From contig NC_053491.1 in assembly GCF_905171775.1 (NCBI RefSeq), forward strand, positions 398,639,838 to 398,703,837: DNA of 64,000 bases, in the 5' to 3' direction. The notes beneath the pieces were generated by a model, which made no database searches, was not told where the DNA came from, and saw only the letters and a list, made by a program, of their open reading frames with translations. The position numbers and the translations under genes were made by a program. The DNA comes from Rana temporaria. Taxonomy: Eukaryota > Chordata > Amphibia > Anura > Ranidae. Below, piece after piece: positions 54,339 to 64,000 of this stretch; the stretch's first letter is position 1, and each line of letters begins with the position of its first letter.

Positions 54339-56962
54339 GTAAACGCAAGTCAGACGAGGAGCACCAGATGCATTTCAGGCAAAGCCACACTGGAACCTTT
54401 TTTGCCTGGAGTCATCTGGAGCCAAAACTAGTTTGTATTGTGAAAAATAAAATGTATGTCTGTTATCTAAATGCAGTTGGACTCGGCTATGACCAGTATA
54501 TTATTGTGTGTGTGTGTGTGTGTGTGTGTATATCTGTCTTTAACCGTGGCTAATTTAAAAATAAAAGAAGCGACAGATTAGCAACTGAAAACCAGCCTAA
54601 TTTTTTTTTGATTTATTTTTCTCCCGTAAATGTCTCAATAGTTGCTGGAACATATACCTGTGAGAATGCAGCTGGTCTATTCATTTTGCTCCATTGACAC
54701 CTTGATGACGTGCTGGACTGCATTCTTAACACGTCAACAATTCTAAGAGTGTATTTTGTTTTTAGAATAAAAGCTGGGAAATCTACCCAGGCAGATTATC
54801 GAATGACTGTCATACACCTGATGGTGACTTGACTTTTTACCTTCAGCTCTCTTGTCCTGAAAAAAATCATATGCTTTAATGCCAGAATTTTCCAGTGTGC
54901 TGGAAAATTCCTGCCAGCAACAACAGTGTGTGTCTGTTCCAAATGCTCACTATGCTTGTTTTGGTTCCAATATATTACCTACTCATTGGAAGCAAACCTA
55001 ATCTGTTGCATGTGCTAAAAGGCTAGGCAATTTTCCTCAGTTGATGTTGCATATATTCAGATATATTGCATATGTTATAGCTATTTGTAAATCGATATTT
55101 TGCAGTCTGTTTACTGTAAACTATTTTATTTTTCTATAAGCTGAATTCCTCTTACAATTGCGTTTCTATGTGATTGTAATGCACTGTTGTATTGTCCTTT
55201 TTGCTTAGTCTGCTTTTTTTTTTCATGCGATAAACTGGCAGTACATACCAGATGTACCTGACTATATGCATTTCAGAAGTCTGCAATGCATAGATTGCCT
55301 GTGTGATTGATGTGTTTTCTGATTTTGTGCTGTCGTACTTTCTCATTGTCCTTTCAGTGTCACAAAGCATCGATTATCCTCTAGAAGGAATATGCATAAT
55401 AGAGAAAGAAGGTGCCTCAACCAGCATTGTACTTCAATACTCTTTCTTCTAAAAAAGAAACTGTATTCATATTTATCAATTATTACATCTGGTACTGTTT
55501 TCGATTTTAGATTAATGCAAGTGCCCTACAGCTTGCATAGTAGGAAATCATTACACTTCCTTTTAGTTTAGGTTCTATTACTTATTTGCACCTCAATACG
55601 GACTTTATGACTTTCACCCACTAGATGGCAGCATTGCTCCATACAAATATCCCTGCATATGTCTACATATTATGCAATTGAAACCTTTTACTTGGCCTAC
55701 ACATCATCCCTGTGGTTTGCTAACCAGGGACAAGCTGTATTTTTATTATTATTTTTTTTCCATCAACAGCTACCCAGCTGAAGTGGTATGTGCATTTCAG
55801 TGAACTTAAAACTTGGTTAAAAAATTTTAAAGCGATCTTCAACTTTGAACTTTTTCTTTAAATTGCCAAACCATTCTCTTGAAATTGTGTTGGCTCCTGT
55901 GACATAGTGGAGCCAATAGTTGAGAACTGATGCAAGGAAAAACAGCCAATTGCAATTTTGGCCATTGCTCTAGTGAAGGCTAGAAAATGAAAGCTTTATC
56001 CTCCATTTTTATTTTTTTATTGGTTGCTTTGCTCAAAGCCTTAGGGAGGAAACTACATATAATATAAACTCTCGACATATTACACTAAATACATTCTGCT
56101 AACACCTCATGTGCATGCTCCTGGCTTGTAAATATGGAAACAGTACCAGAATATATACAATTCTCTACCCTTTTCTGTCCATTCTGGGCCATGTGCAATG
56201 AAATTTCTTCTTTTATTTCTTTCATTTTAGGACATTTTTTTTCTCTTGCTAAATTACTTGAATGAGTAATCCATGGGAGCTAATCTTCTTATTGTGCTTT
56301 ATATTTACTGACCTTGCTTGTGATGTGGTATGTGGGATGGGTAAGCAGAGATTTAACTTTTGGCATCTAGTTGTATTTTTTAAATTCTGTCCATCCAGAA
56401 AGGATATAAAGTCTGTTGCCTAGTAAAATGTGAACAGATTTTCTAATCCTTGAAATAACCATATCTTGCATTTTTTGCATCATGTTATCCTTGGCACTCA
56501 TTTTAAAGGTGCATAAAGGAAAAAATGTTGCACATAGTATCCAGGGGGGTCTCCTATACATATTCCTGGTGCAGTATGGTCCAATAAAAAGGAGGATCTG
56601 ATTTATTCATGTGGACAGAAAATTCCACATTCATTTATTTATACTTCCTAATTTTTCAAAACATGTGTCCTTGACCAGGAGCACATTTTGTTAAATGTGT
56701 TGTTTCCTCGCTGCCCCCAACTGCCCTGGTTTCTTTCTCTGGGGACAACAAGATGCCAAAGTTAGACCTTTGTGACTTAAAGGTACCACAACCTAACTGT
56801 ATGGTTGCTTGAATCTTCTGAAGGCCAAACTGTGCTTTATTCTTCAGGCTGCATTTCCTTTTGGCTGGGCTGAGATTTACCGGTCTATGGACTCCTTTTC
56901 TCCCCACTCTCCCCTGGTACCTCTCCACACAATAATAACCCTTGTCTTGTTCATGTCTGCAG
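54339..56962. other. GFPT1 intron 8
   Basis: 2624 bases, notably poor in recognisable transposons compared with the other introns. GT microsatellite at 54504-54530. No open stretch resembling the 18-residue muscle insert was found. Short open frames (for example 55152-55370 minus) have no domain. Confidence 0.5.
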
Positions 56963-57068
56963 TTCTAGAGAAGAAAGGCAGCTGCCCCGTTCCCAGAATA
57001 GACACCACCACTTGTCTGTTCCCTGCAGAAGAGAAGGCTGTGGAATATTACTTTGCATCAGATGCCAG
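56963..57068 (+). CDS. GFPT1: GFPT1 exon 9
   Basis: Between ATGTCTGCAG and GTGAGG. Encodes residues 229-264: VLEKKGSCPVPRIDTTTCLF, then PAEEKAVEYYFASDA. Ser235 in KKGSC aligns with a reported mammalian phosphosite. At position 243, where mammals have the AMPK/mTORC2-target Ser, this protein has Thr (RIDT). This variable loop links strands of the glutaminase domain. Confidence 0.96.
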
Positions 57069-57308
57069 GTGAGGACAACATCTGCCTTAAGTTTCTATTG
57101 AAGAACATTATGGAACTGGCTTGCTGCCAGTCTACGTTTTTAATGGCTGTCTAATGTATTGTCATTGTATGTAAATGTTAGCTTGCTTATATATATATAT
57201 ATTCACATGGCTCAAAATTTCAAGTCCTGAGCTACTAGCCAGGCCTTCAGAGTTACTTGCCACCAGTTGCCCCACCCAACCCCTACCCTGCCCCTAAACA
57301 CAAATTAG

Positions 57309-58013
57309 TTACCCCCAGCGTTGGTGTCGGTGGGCGCCAGCATACACCCCCCAGCGTTGGTGTCGGTGGGCGCCAGCATACACCCCCCAGCGTTGGTGTC
57401 GGTGGACGCCAGCATACACCCCCCAGCGTTGGTGTCGGTGGACGCCAGCATACACCCCCCCAGCGTTGGTGTCGGTGGACGCCAGCATACACCCCCCCAG
57501 CGTTGGTGTCGGTGGACGCCAGCATACACCCCCCAGCGTTGGTGTCGGTGGACGCCAGCATACACCCCCCAGCGTTGGTGTCGGTGGACGCCAGCATACA
57601 CCCCCCAGCGTTGGTGTCGGTGGACGCCAGCATACACCCCCCAGCGTTGGTGTCGGTGGACGCCAGCATACACCCCCCAGGGTTGGTGTCGGTGGACGCC
57701 AGCATACACCCCCCAGCGTTGGTGTCGGTGGACGCCAGCATACACCCCCCAGCGTTGGTGTCGGTGGACGCCAGCATACACCCCCCAGCGTTGGTGTCGG
57801 GCGCCAGCATACACCCCCCAGCATTGGTGTCGGTGGGCGCCAGCATACCTCCCCAGCGTTGGTCCCCGTGGACGCCAGCATACACCCCCCAGCATTTCTG
57901 CCGCTGGGCGCCAGCATACACCCCCCAGCATTGGTGTCGGGCGCCAGCATACACCCCCCAGCATTGGTGTCGGTGGGCGCCAGCATACCTCCCCAGCATT
58001 GGTCCCAGTGGAC
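57309..58013. repeat. Minisatellite, 36-bp unit
   Basis: Twenty or so units of CCCCCCAGCGTTGGTGTCGG plus TGGACGCCAGCATACA, with shortened variants at 57800 and 57935. The array fills most of intron 9 (57069-58104) and ends ~90 bases before the exon 10 acceptor. As 36 is a multiple of 3, several frames on both strands stay open for 184-257 codons with a 12-residue period; they are not genes. Confidence 0.93.
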
Positions 58014-58104
58014 GCATTAACAACCGCTAGCACAGGTGTCATTATTATTAATATAATATTGTTGAAGCTGCTTCAAAATTTCTTGTAACCTTTTTTTTTT
58101 ATAG

Positions 58105-58268
58105 TGCTGTAATCGAACACACCAACCGCGTCATTTACCTGGAAGATGATGACGTGGCTGCTGTTGTGGATGGTCGTCTCTCCATCCATCGCATCAAAAG
58201 AAGTGCTGGAGACCACCCAGCCCGTGCCATTCAGACCTTACAGATGGAGCTGCAACAGATCATGAAGG
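58105..58268 (+). CDS. GFPT1: GFPT1 exon 10
   Basis: Between a T-rich tract ending ATAG and GTGAGT. Encodes residues 264-319: SAVIEHTNRVIYLEDDDVAA, VVDGRLSIHRIKRSAG, DHPARAIQTLQMELQQIMK. It closes the glutaminase domain and begins the linker to the isomerase half; DHPARA is closer to GFPT1 than GFPT2. 164 bases. Confidence 0.97.
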
Positions 58269-59032
58269 GTGAGTGACTAAGACAGGAGTTTGGAAATTGC
58301 ACACAGCCAGGCTACCTGCAAAATTGGGTCAGAAATTACAGCTTCTCTGACAGGTGCACTTTCAAGTGAACCTGTCATTAAATTTAAATAACACCTCTCA
58401 TGATTCAATGGAGAACTTGTCAGCATTACCAAAACTACTTCTCCCCAAGATCAAAGCCTAGGCAGCCTAGATCACATGGTCTGTGCCCACCAATCGTTAG
58501 GCAGTTGCATTTATTCAGAAGTGAGAGAATGGGGTCAAAATTAGTTGACAGCTAACTACAAATTTTATGAAAGCACTGGGCTTGATTTACTAAAGACAAA
58601 TAGACTGCACACTTTGCAAGTTCAGTTGCACTCCATTGAGCTTAGTAAATGTTGTGAAGCTTCATTTTGTAAGGAATACCCAATTGGGTGCAAGGAAAAA
58701 ACAAACAAAAAAAACAGCATTATTGCTTGCACATGATTGGATGAAGGAATTCCGCAGAAATCCACCATATTTTCTAAGCTCTGAGGAAAATTAGACAGTG
58801 CAGTTGCACTATTTGCTTTTAGTAAATCAATCCCAGTGTCTTGTGTGGATTAAGCTGTAATAAATCCTGAGTGCCATCACGACCAACACGAGACAGGTAT
58901 GCAATGAAGGATCAATCCAGCTGAATACACACTGGAAGGCTTATTTGGAGGATATCACAGTATTGGTGGTACTGCTCATTATTCAATTAGATAAACATTT
59001 ACACTCGTTTTTGCTCTTTTTATGACTTGTAG
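58269..59032. other. GFPT1 intron 10
   Basis: 764 bases. 58575-58845 is an interspersed repeat with TTTACTAAAG, GCAAGTTCAGTTGCAC and GATTTACTAAAAGC-type ends, in part shared with 3210-3330. No extra exon. Confidence 0.55.
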
Positions 59033-59128
59033 GCAACTTCAGCTCTTTCATGCAGAAAGAAATCTTTGAGCAGCCAGAGTCCGTAGTCAACACAATGAGA
59101 GGGCGAATCAATTTTGATGACCTAACGG
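59033..59128 (+). CDS. GFPT1: GFPT1 exon 11
   Basis: Between ATGACTTGTAG and GTAAGA. Encodes residues 319-351: GNFSSFMQKEIFEQPESVV, then NTMRGRINFDDLT. The FMQKEIFEQP motif is the conserved helix joining glutaminase and isomerase domains in all GFAT/GlmS enzymes. 96 bases, phase 1 at both ends. Confidence 0.97.
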
Positions 59129-59713
59129 GTAAGAACACCAGATCTTTGCTGCTTTTGGGCATCATAATGACACGGTTGATGGCTGTTCCTGAGTTTAGGA
59201 ATAAGGGATTTTCCCCATGATTTTTAATTTTGACAAATTACACAGTTAAATGTCACACTTAATGCATCCTGCGTTTATTCTTTTTTTCTTATATTTACAT
59301 TTTCTTTTGGTTTTAAGTTGGTAATTATTAAGAGTAATATTTCTAGTGCAAAAGTAACTTTTTATAGACCAGTTCTGGAGGCATGGCAATATAAAAAAAT
59401 GTACAGTGGACTGTGCATGTCTAATGCAGGCCATAGATGATGATGTGTTTTTTTTTTAATTTATGAGTTGCAGGAACGAAAATTTGATTCCCCGATCGAC
59501 ACAGTCAGAATTCATCCTGCGGAGCTTTTATAGTGTTTTCTTCTGGCTGGGAAGAACACAGTGATTATTACTTGTGGCTATAGCTGCTGGCAACAATCGC
59601 ATGTAAGGATCCGACCTGCTGGTTGCACTCAAGTTGATCGTTGAATCAATCAGCCTGCCCCTAGATGGTTCAAATTTTGTCTGGTCTCTGCTGGACTGTT
59701 CAAGATTTTAACT
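59129..59713. other. GFPT1 intron 11, first part
   Basis: No exon. 59430-59660 is a decayed MITE similar to part of 48455-48680. Confidence 0.4.
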
Positions 59714-59721
59714 ATCTATAG

Positions 59722-60038
59722 CAGTGGTCTCCAAACTGCGGCTCGAGGGCCAGATGTGGCCCCTTGATTGCCTTTACCCGGCCCTTGGGGCACTATTCCT
59801 CCCACTGATACAATACACTATTTTGCCATCTGACACCAAAATTGGAGCACCATTTTTCCCACTGACACAAATAATGAGTTCTCTATTCTTCCCTAGGATA
59901 CCAACAGTGGAGCACAAATGTGGTGATGTATACTGCCACTGATGCTAGAATTTTTTCTCCTGCTGGCCATAATCCGGCCCTCCTAAAGTCTGAAGGACAA
60001 TACACCGGCCCTTTGTTTAAAATGTTTGGAGACCCCTG
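59722..60038. mobile_element. hAT-type MITE with perfect 8-bp duplication
   Basis: Ends CAGTGGTCTCCAAACTGC and GTTTGGAGACCCCTG are inverted. ATCTATAG stands on both sides (59714-59721, 60039-60046). Interior repeats CACTATTCCTCCCACTGA-like units. Same family as 32518-32921. Confidence 0.88.
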
Positions 60039-60153
60039 ATCTATAGTCAGTTTTAGCCAATATTTTAAATGTTTAGCTGTGATTTACTGGCACAGTTGAG
60101 ATGTCCCTGAAATGTAAAATGTTCCTAAATGAATGTAGTCATATAAATGGACT

Positions 60154-60846
60154 ATGGGCCAGATTCACAAACTAGATACGACGGCGTATCTACTGATACG
60201 CCGTTGTATCTCTAACTGTTTCTAACTATGCGACTGATACATAGAATCAGTTACGCATAGCTAGCCCTAAGATCCGACAGGTGTAATTGAATTACACTGT
60301 CGGATCTTAAGGATGCAATTCTAGGCCGGCCGCTAGGTGGCGAGGCCATTGCGGCCGGCGTAGAATATGCAAATGAATACTTGCGGCGATCCCCGAACAT
60401 CCGAACGGCTCGTCGATCTAACTCTACGTCGTTTCCGTCGAGTTACGCTGCGTAAAACTAGGGCTGAGCCCTAGTTGTCTTAAGCCATGTTAAGTATGGC
60501 CGTCGTTCCCGCGTCGAAATGTTAAAATCAACGTTGTTTGCGTAAGACGTCCGTGAATGGCGCTGGACGCCATTTACGTTAACGTCTAAGCAAATGACGT
60601 CGGTGCGACGTCATTTAGCGCAATATACGTCGGGTAATTTACCCGACGGAGCATGTGCAGTACGTCTGGCGCGGGAGCGCGCCTAATTTAAATGGGACCC
60701 GCCCCATTCCATTGGGCCCGCCTTGCGCCGGACGGATTTAGGATACACCGCCGCTTTGTGGATCGGGCACTAACTTGGGAAATTTGCGGCGGTGTAACTT
60801 AAATCGTTTAAGTTACGTTGCGCCCGGGCTACGTGAATCTGGCCCT
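60154..60846. mobile_element. CpG-rich foldback element, GGGTAGATTCA-end family
   Basis: Ends GGGCCAGATTCACAAAC and TACGTGAATCTGGCCC are inverted. Landmarks include GTATCTACTGATACGCCG, CGGCCGCTAGGTGGCG, TAAGTATGGCCGTCG and TTTGCGTAAGACGTCCG. Located in intron 11. Confidence 0.75.
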
Positions 60847-61279
60847 TTATTCACAAAGTCATTAAAAATGGGTAATTGGTAAGCATTCCTGGCAGTTGCT
60901 AAGCTCTCCATTGTGGTCAGAGCTGATCAGTTATATTATACTGTACCCAAAAGCACTTCGTCAAGTATCAGTGTCATGTTGCAGCTTCTTTGTTTGATGC
61001 TTTTCCTTGTTCTATTTGATTTTATCCCTGATGAGCCCATTCTATCTAGAAGAGTGTCAGACATTATGCTGGGCTGTCTTTTTACATCCCCGCCTCAGTA
61101 ATTTAGCCTCTAGTGCAGGTATACAGGGAACCTGATCCAAGAGTGCCTGGCCTGTTCTGACGGTACAGCTACAACCCCCCCCCCCCCCCCACATTACTAG
61201 AGCACATTACTAGGTTTTCTGTTTATAAGCAGTAAAATTTTGTCATATCTCTTATTTCATTTTTATACTTATTTAACAG

Positions 61280-61377
61280 TAATTTTGGGCGGTCTGAAAG
61301 ATCACCTCAAAGAAATTCAAAGATGTCGACGACTAATCCTCATTGCCTGCGGAACCAGTTACCATGCTGGAGTTGCT
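61280..61377 (+). CDS. GFPT1: GFPT1 exon 12
   Basis: Between TATTTAACAG and GTAAGT. Encodes residues 351-383: VILGGLKDHLKEIQRCRRL, then ILIACGTSYHAGVA. This opens the first SIS domain of the isomerase half; Cys374-Gly-Thr-Ser377 matches the fructose-6-phosphate-binding CGTS loop of GlmS. 98 bases, ends on a whole codon. Confidence 0.97.
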
Positions 61378-61883
61378 GTAAGTGTTTACTACCCTTAGTA
61401 TTTTGAATGCTCTGTACTTTCATGTATGTTGTTTAAGAGTAAAGGGGCATTAATAAGTGGTCATCACTCTTGCCCACCAGGGACTCTATCTGCATGTCAT
61501 TCCTGTGTTTATGTGGGTTTCCTCCCAAAATTAAAAAAACATACTGACTGTTTAGAGTTGGGGTAAACGCCCATCTCTGACTTTACCTATAGGTAATTCT
61601 ATAATAAGTCTTACCTATATGTAGTGTAAATATCTCCTAAACATGCGCCGTTTAGGAGATGTTTACTATATATGCAGCCAGTGACATCACTGGCACATGC
61701 TCTTTGAAAGAACGGCTACCTGGGGCCGTTTCTTCAGAGCCCTGTTTTTCCCGTGAACGGCGGCTCCTGTGTGCTTGTGGCGTTATCGCCGCTCCGTCCA
61801 GATGTGGAATCCGGGAAGGAAGATGGGTGAAGATGGCAGCGCCTGCAGCTCTGACATCTTGGCGCTGGAAGGGCTTCGTTTTA
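61378..61883. other. GFPT1 intron 12, first part
   Basis: 61453-61600 (CACTCTTGCCCACCAGGG to GTGGGTTTCCTCCC) looks like a decayed copy of the SINE at 1988-2312. The rest is unassigned and GC-richer. Confidence 0.4.
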
Positions 61884-62151
61884 GGCTAGGGTCACACTAG
61901 TGCGATTTGGCTGCGGGTTTCTCCGTACCCAATTTGCATGACAGGAGATTGTGACCCACTCTTTCTGGAGCCAGTTCACATATCTCCGGGCAGCTGCGGA
62001 GCAGATTGCACAGGAGTCCTGTGTGTCTTTGGCTCTGTTTCAGGGCCAAATTTGGGCAAAAATGTTGCCCTGATTCATCCCTGAAGCGGAGAGCAGGGAC
62101 GCACTGGACCCCCTGCTGCGAGTTGCATGCGGCTTGGATGTGAACCCAGCC
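61884..62151. mobile_element. MITE, GGNTCACAC-end family
   Basis: Left end GGCTAGGGTCACACTAGTGCG and right end TGGATGTGAACCCAGCC are inverted. TTA flanks both sides (61881-61883, 62152-62154). It lies in intron 12. Confidence 0.72.
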
Positions 62152-62393
62152 TTAAGGCAAGTATGCGACTAGCCATTATGACCTTTACAAAAAAACATCC
62201 ATCGGTTTACTACCGCTTTAATTGGCTTCAAATTGTCTAGATATAATAGGAATGTTAGACTGTAATGGGGCTTGGGGGACTGATGTGAATAGTTTTGGGG
62301 AGTTAAACTTGTTTCTTGGGGTTCCAGGCAAAAAAGAACTAACCTTTGAAGATGGTTCTGCATATTAATCATGTCTGCATATCTTTTCTACAG

Positions 62394-62514
62394 ACACGTC
62401 AGATCCTTGAGGAGCTGACAGAGCTTCCAGTCATGGTGGAATTAGCGAGTGACTTCCTGGACAGGAACACCCCTGTATTCAGAGATGATGTGTGCTTCTT
62501 TATCAGTCAGTCAG
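62394..62514 (+). CDS. GFPT1: GFPT1 exon 13 (last exon in window)
   Basis: Between TCTTTTCTACAG and GTATGG. Encodes residues 384-424: TRQILEELTELPVMVELASD, FLDRNTPVFRDDV and CFFISQSG. The SQSG segment starts the second sugar-phosphate loop (SQSGET in GlmS, with Ser347, Gln348, Ser349); its end is on the next exon, outside the window. 121 bases. Confidence 0.97.
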
Positions 62515-62544
62515 GTATGGTATTCTCATAGCTTGGTCAATTAA

Positions 62545-63530
62545 CCATTGGAGACCCGGATCTTTAGGCAGCTAAAGTACCCGGCCAGTTTTTGCGATTC
62601 GGCACTGCGTCTCTTTAACTGACAATTGCGCGGTCGTGCGACATGGCTCCCAACCAAAATTGGCGTCTTTTTTTTCCCCACAAATAGAGCTTTCTTTTGG
62701 TGATATTTGATCACCTCTGCGGTTTTTATTTTTTGCGCTATAAACAAAAATAGAGCCACAATTTTAAAAAAAATTCAATATTTTTTACTTTTTACTATAA
62801 TAAATATTCCCCAAAGATCTAATATATATATATATATATATATAACAAATTTCCTCCGTTTAGGCCGATACGTATTCTTCTACCTATTTTTGGTAAAAAA
62901 TATCGCAATAAGCGTTTATCGGTTGGTTTGCGCAAAATTTATAGCGTTTACAAAATAGGGGATAGTTTTATTGCATTTTTATTATTTAATTTTTTTACTA
63001 CTAATGGCGGCGATCAGCGTTTTTTTTTTTTTTTTTTTCCCGTGACTGCGACTTTATGGCGGACACTTCGGACAATTTTGACACATTTTTGGGACCATTG
63101 TCATTTTTACAGCAAAAAATGCATTTAAAATGCATTGTTTACTGTGAAAATGACAATTGCAGTTTGGGAGTTAACCACAAGGGGGAGCTGAAGGGGTTAT
63201 GTATGACCTCATCTGTGTTTCTAACTGTAGGGGGGTGTGGCTGTAGGTGTGACGTAATTGATTGTGATTCCCTATATAAGGGAACAGACGATCGATGACG
63301 GCGCCACAGTGAAGAACGGGGAAGCTGTGTTTACACACAGCTCTCCCCGTTCTTCAGCTCCGGGGACCGATCGCGGGACTCCAGCGGCGATCGGGTTCTG
63401 CGGTCACGGAGCTTCGGACGTGGCTCCCGCGACCCACGGCTGGGCACTTAAAGAGGACGTACCTGTACGTGCTTGTGCCCAGCCGTGCCATTCTGCCGAC
63501 GTATATGTGCAGGAGGCGGTCCTTAAGCGG
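62545..63530 (-). mobile_element. TTAA-flanked ~1-kb repeat with GCGCAAACCAAT motif (inverted copy)
   Basis: TTAA at 62541-62544 and 63531-63534. The interior runs in reverse order relative to 36012-36578 (GCGGTTTTTATTTTTTGCGC, ATTGGTTTGCGC-like). A strong hairpin at about 63311-63357 pairs GAAGAACGGGGAAGCTGTG with CACAGCTCTCCCCGTTCTTC. The terminal repeats are poorly kept (TTAACCATTGG, GCGGTTAA). It lies in intron 13; no protein is encoded. Confidence 0.68.
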
Positions 63531-63534
63531 TTAA

Positions 63535-63847
63535 TAGGAATCTTTGCCACCTGATGTACATAGACCTTTTCTAATACGATATAACAATAGATTACTGAAT
63601 AAATATCCATTCTCCACTCAGCACTGTGTACAATTAAATCACACGTTTCCTTACTCCAGCTGCTGCATTAAAAAAACTCTAACTCATAGAGAACACTAAA
63701 TTGTAACACATGCAGTGCTTTTTCAAATCGGAAGCATTATATCAGTAAAAATTCCAATCAAATAAATATACACCCCCTATTCTCGGTGTGTATTACACAA
63801 CATCCAAAATGGTGTTGGACCACATATATTATAAACTAAAGTAACAT
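63535..63847. other. Intron 13 spacer, nothing recognised
   Basis: AT-rich, no exon or repeat identified. Confidence 0.35.
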
Positions 63848-64000
63848 TAAGTGTGGGTTCACACATATGTGAACACAGACATCAAATGTGATTCGCACCG
63901 AACTGCGGTGCCGATTGCATGCGATGTCTGTTCAATGCGAGTTCAGCCATACAGTTGTATGGCCGAACTCACATTGGATTTGCATAGAAAAGGTGCAGGG
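63848..64000. mobile_element. MITE, GGNTCACAC-end family, cut by window edge
   Basis: Starts GTGTGGGTTCACACATATG and continues with ATGCGATGTCTG and CGAGTTCAGCCATACAGTTG, which match the right half of 21128-21506 in the opposite orientation. Its right end lies outside the window. Confidence 0.6.

Noticed and set aside
57257..58088. Open frames of 184-257 codons on both strands
   Set aside because: Produced by a 36-bp minisatellite (multiple of three) inside GFPT1 intron 9; 12-residue period and no start context.

Overview
The window is vertebrate nuclear DNA, most likely from a frog and probably a ranid. The evidence is a spliced vertebrate gene with GT-AG introns, embedded in very dense small DNA transposons. 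These include palindromic repeats whose ends read GTACACACG or CTTTCACAC with 3-bp TNA duplications, TTAA-flanked hairpin repeats, CpG-rich foldbacks, several Tc1-like families, hAT-type elements with 8-bp duplications, a tRNA-derived SINE and a Penelope-like remnant. The assignment to ranids rests on remembered repeat types, not on a search.

The only functional gene I can support is GFPT1 on the + strand. It encodes glutamine--fructose-6-phosphate aminotransferase 1, the entry enzyme of the hexosamine pathway. The window holds the promoter and 13 coding exons (16581 to 62514). They join in phase into 423 codons plus one base. This covers the whole glutaminase domain, the linker and the start of the first SIS domain. 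The remaining third of the protein lies beyond the right edge. Every catalytic glutaminase residue I checked is present.

Layout. 1-16060: intergenic, built of SINE, Tc1, hAT and palindromic repeats, ending in a 26-bp minisatellite framed by AT-rich tandem repeats. 16064-16580: promoter with CCAAT boxes, a TGACGTGG (UPR-type) site, a full CRE and an AP-1 site. 16588-37126: intron 1 (20.5 kb). It opens with a roughly 60-bp minisatellite whose first unit starts at the authentic splice donor, followed by a second, looser minisatellite and many transposons. 37127-62514: exons 2-13, with introns carrying Tc1 relics, nested hairpin repeats, a Penelope endonuclease relic (intron 4), a 36-bp minisatellite that fills most of intron 9, and long TA tracts. 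62515-64000: intron 13 with a TTAA-flanked repeat and a truncated one.

I found no new multi-gene system. The most interesting points are the minisatellite that multiplies a 5' splice site 23 times just downstream of the real one, the promoter elements consistent with stress control of GFPT1, a Tc1 element carrying an inverted copy of its own catalytic region, a 394-bp insertion of unknown type with a perfect 15-bp duplication, and an unidentified coding-like minus-strand stretch at 45250-45720.
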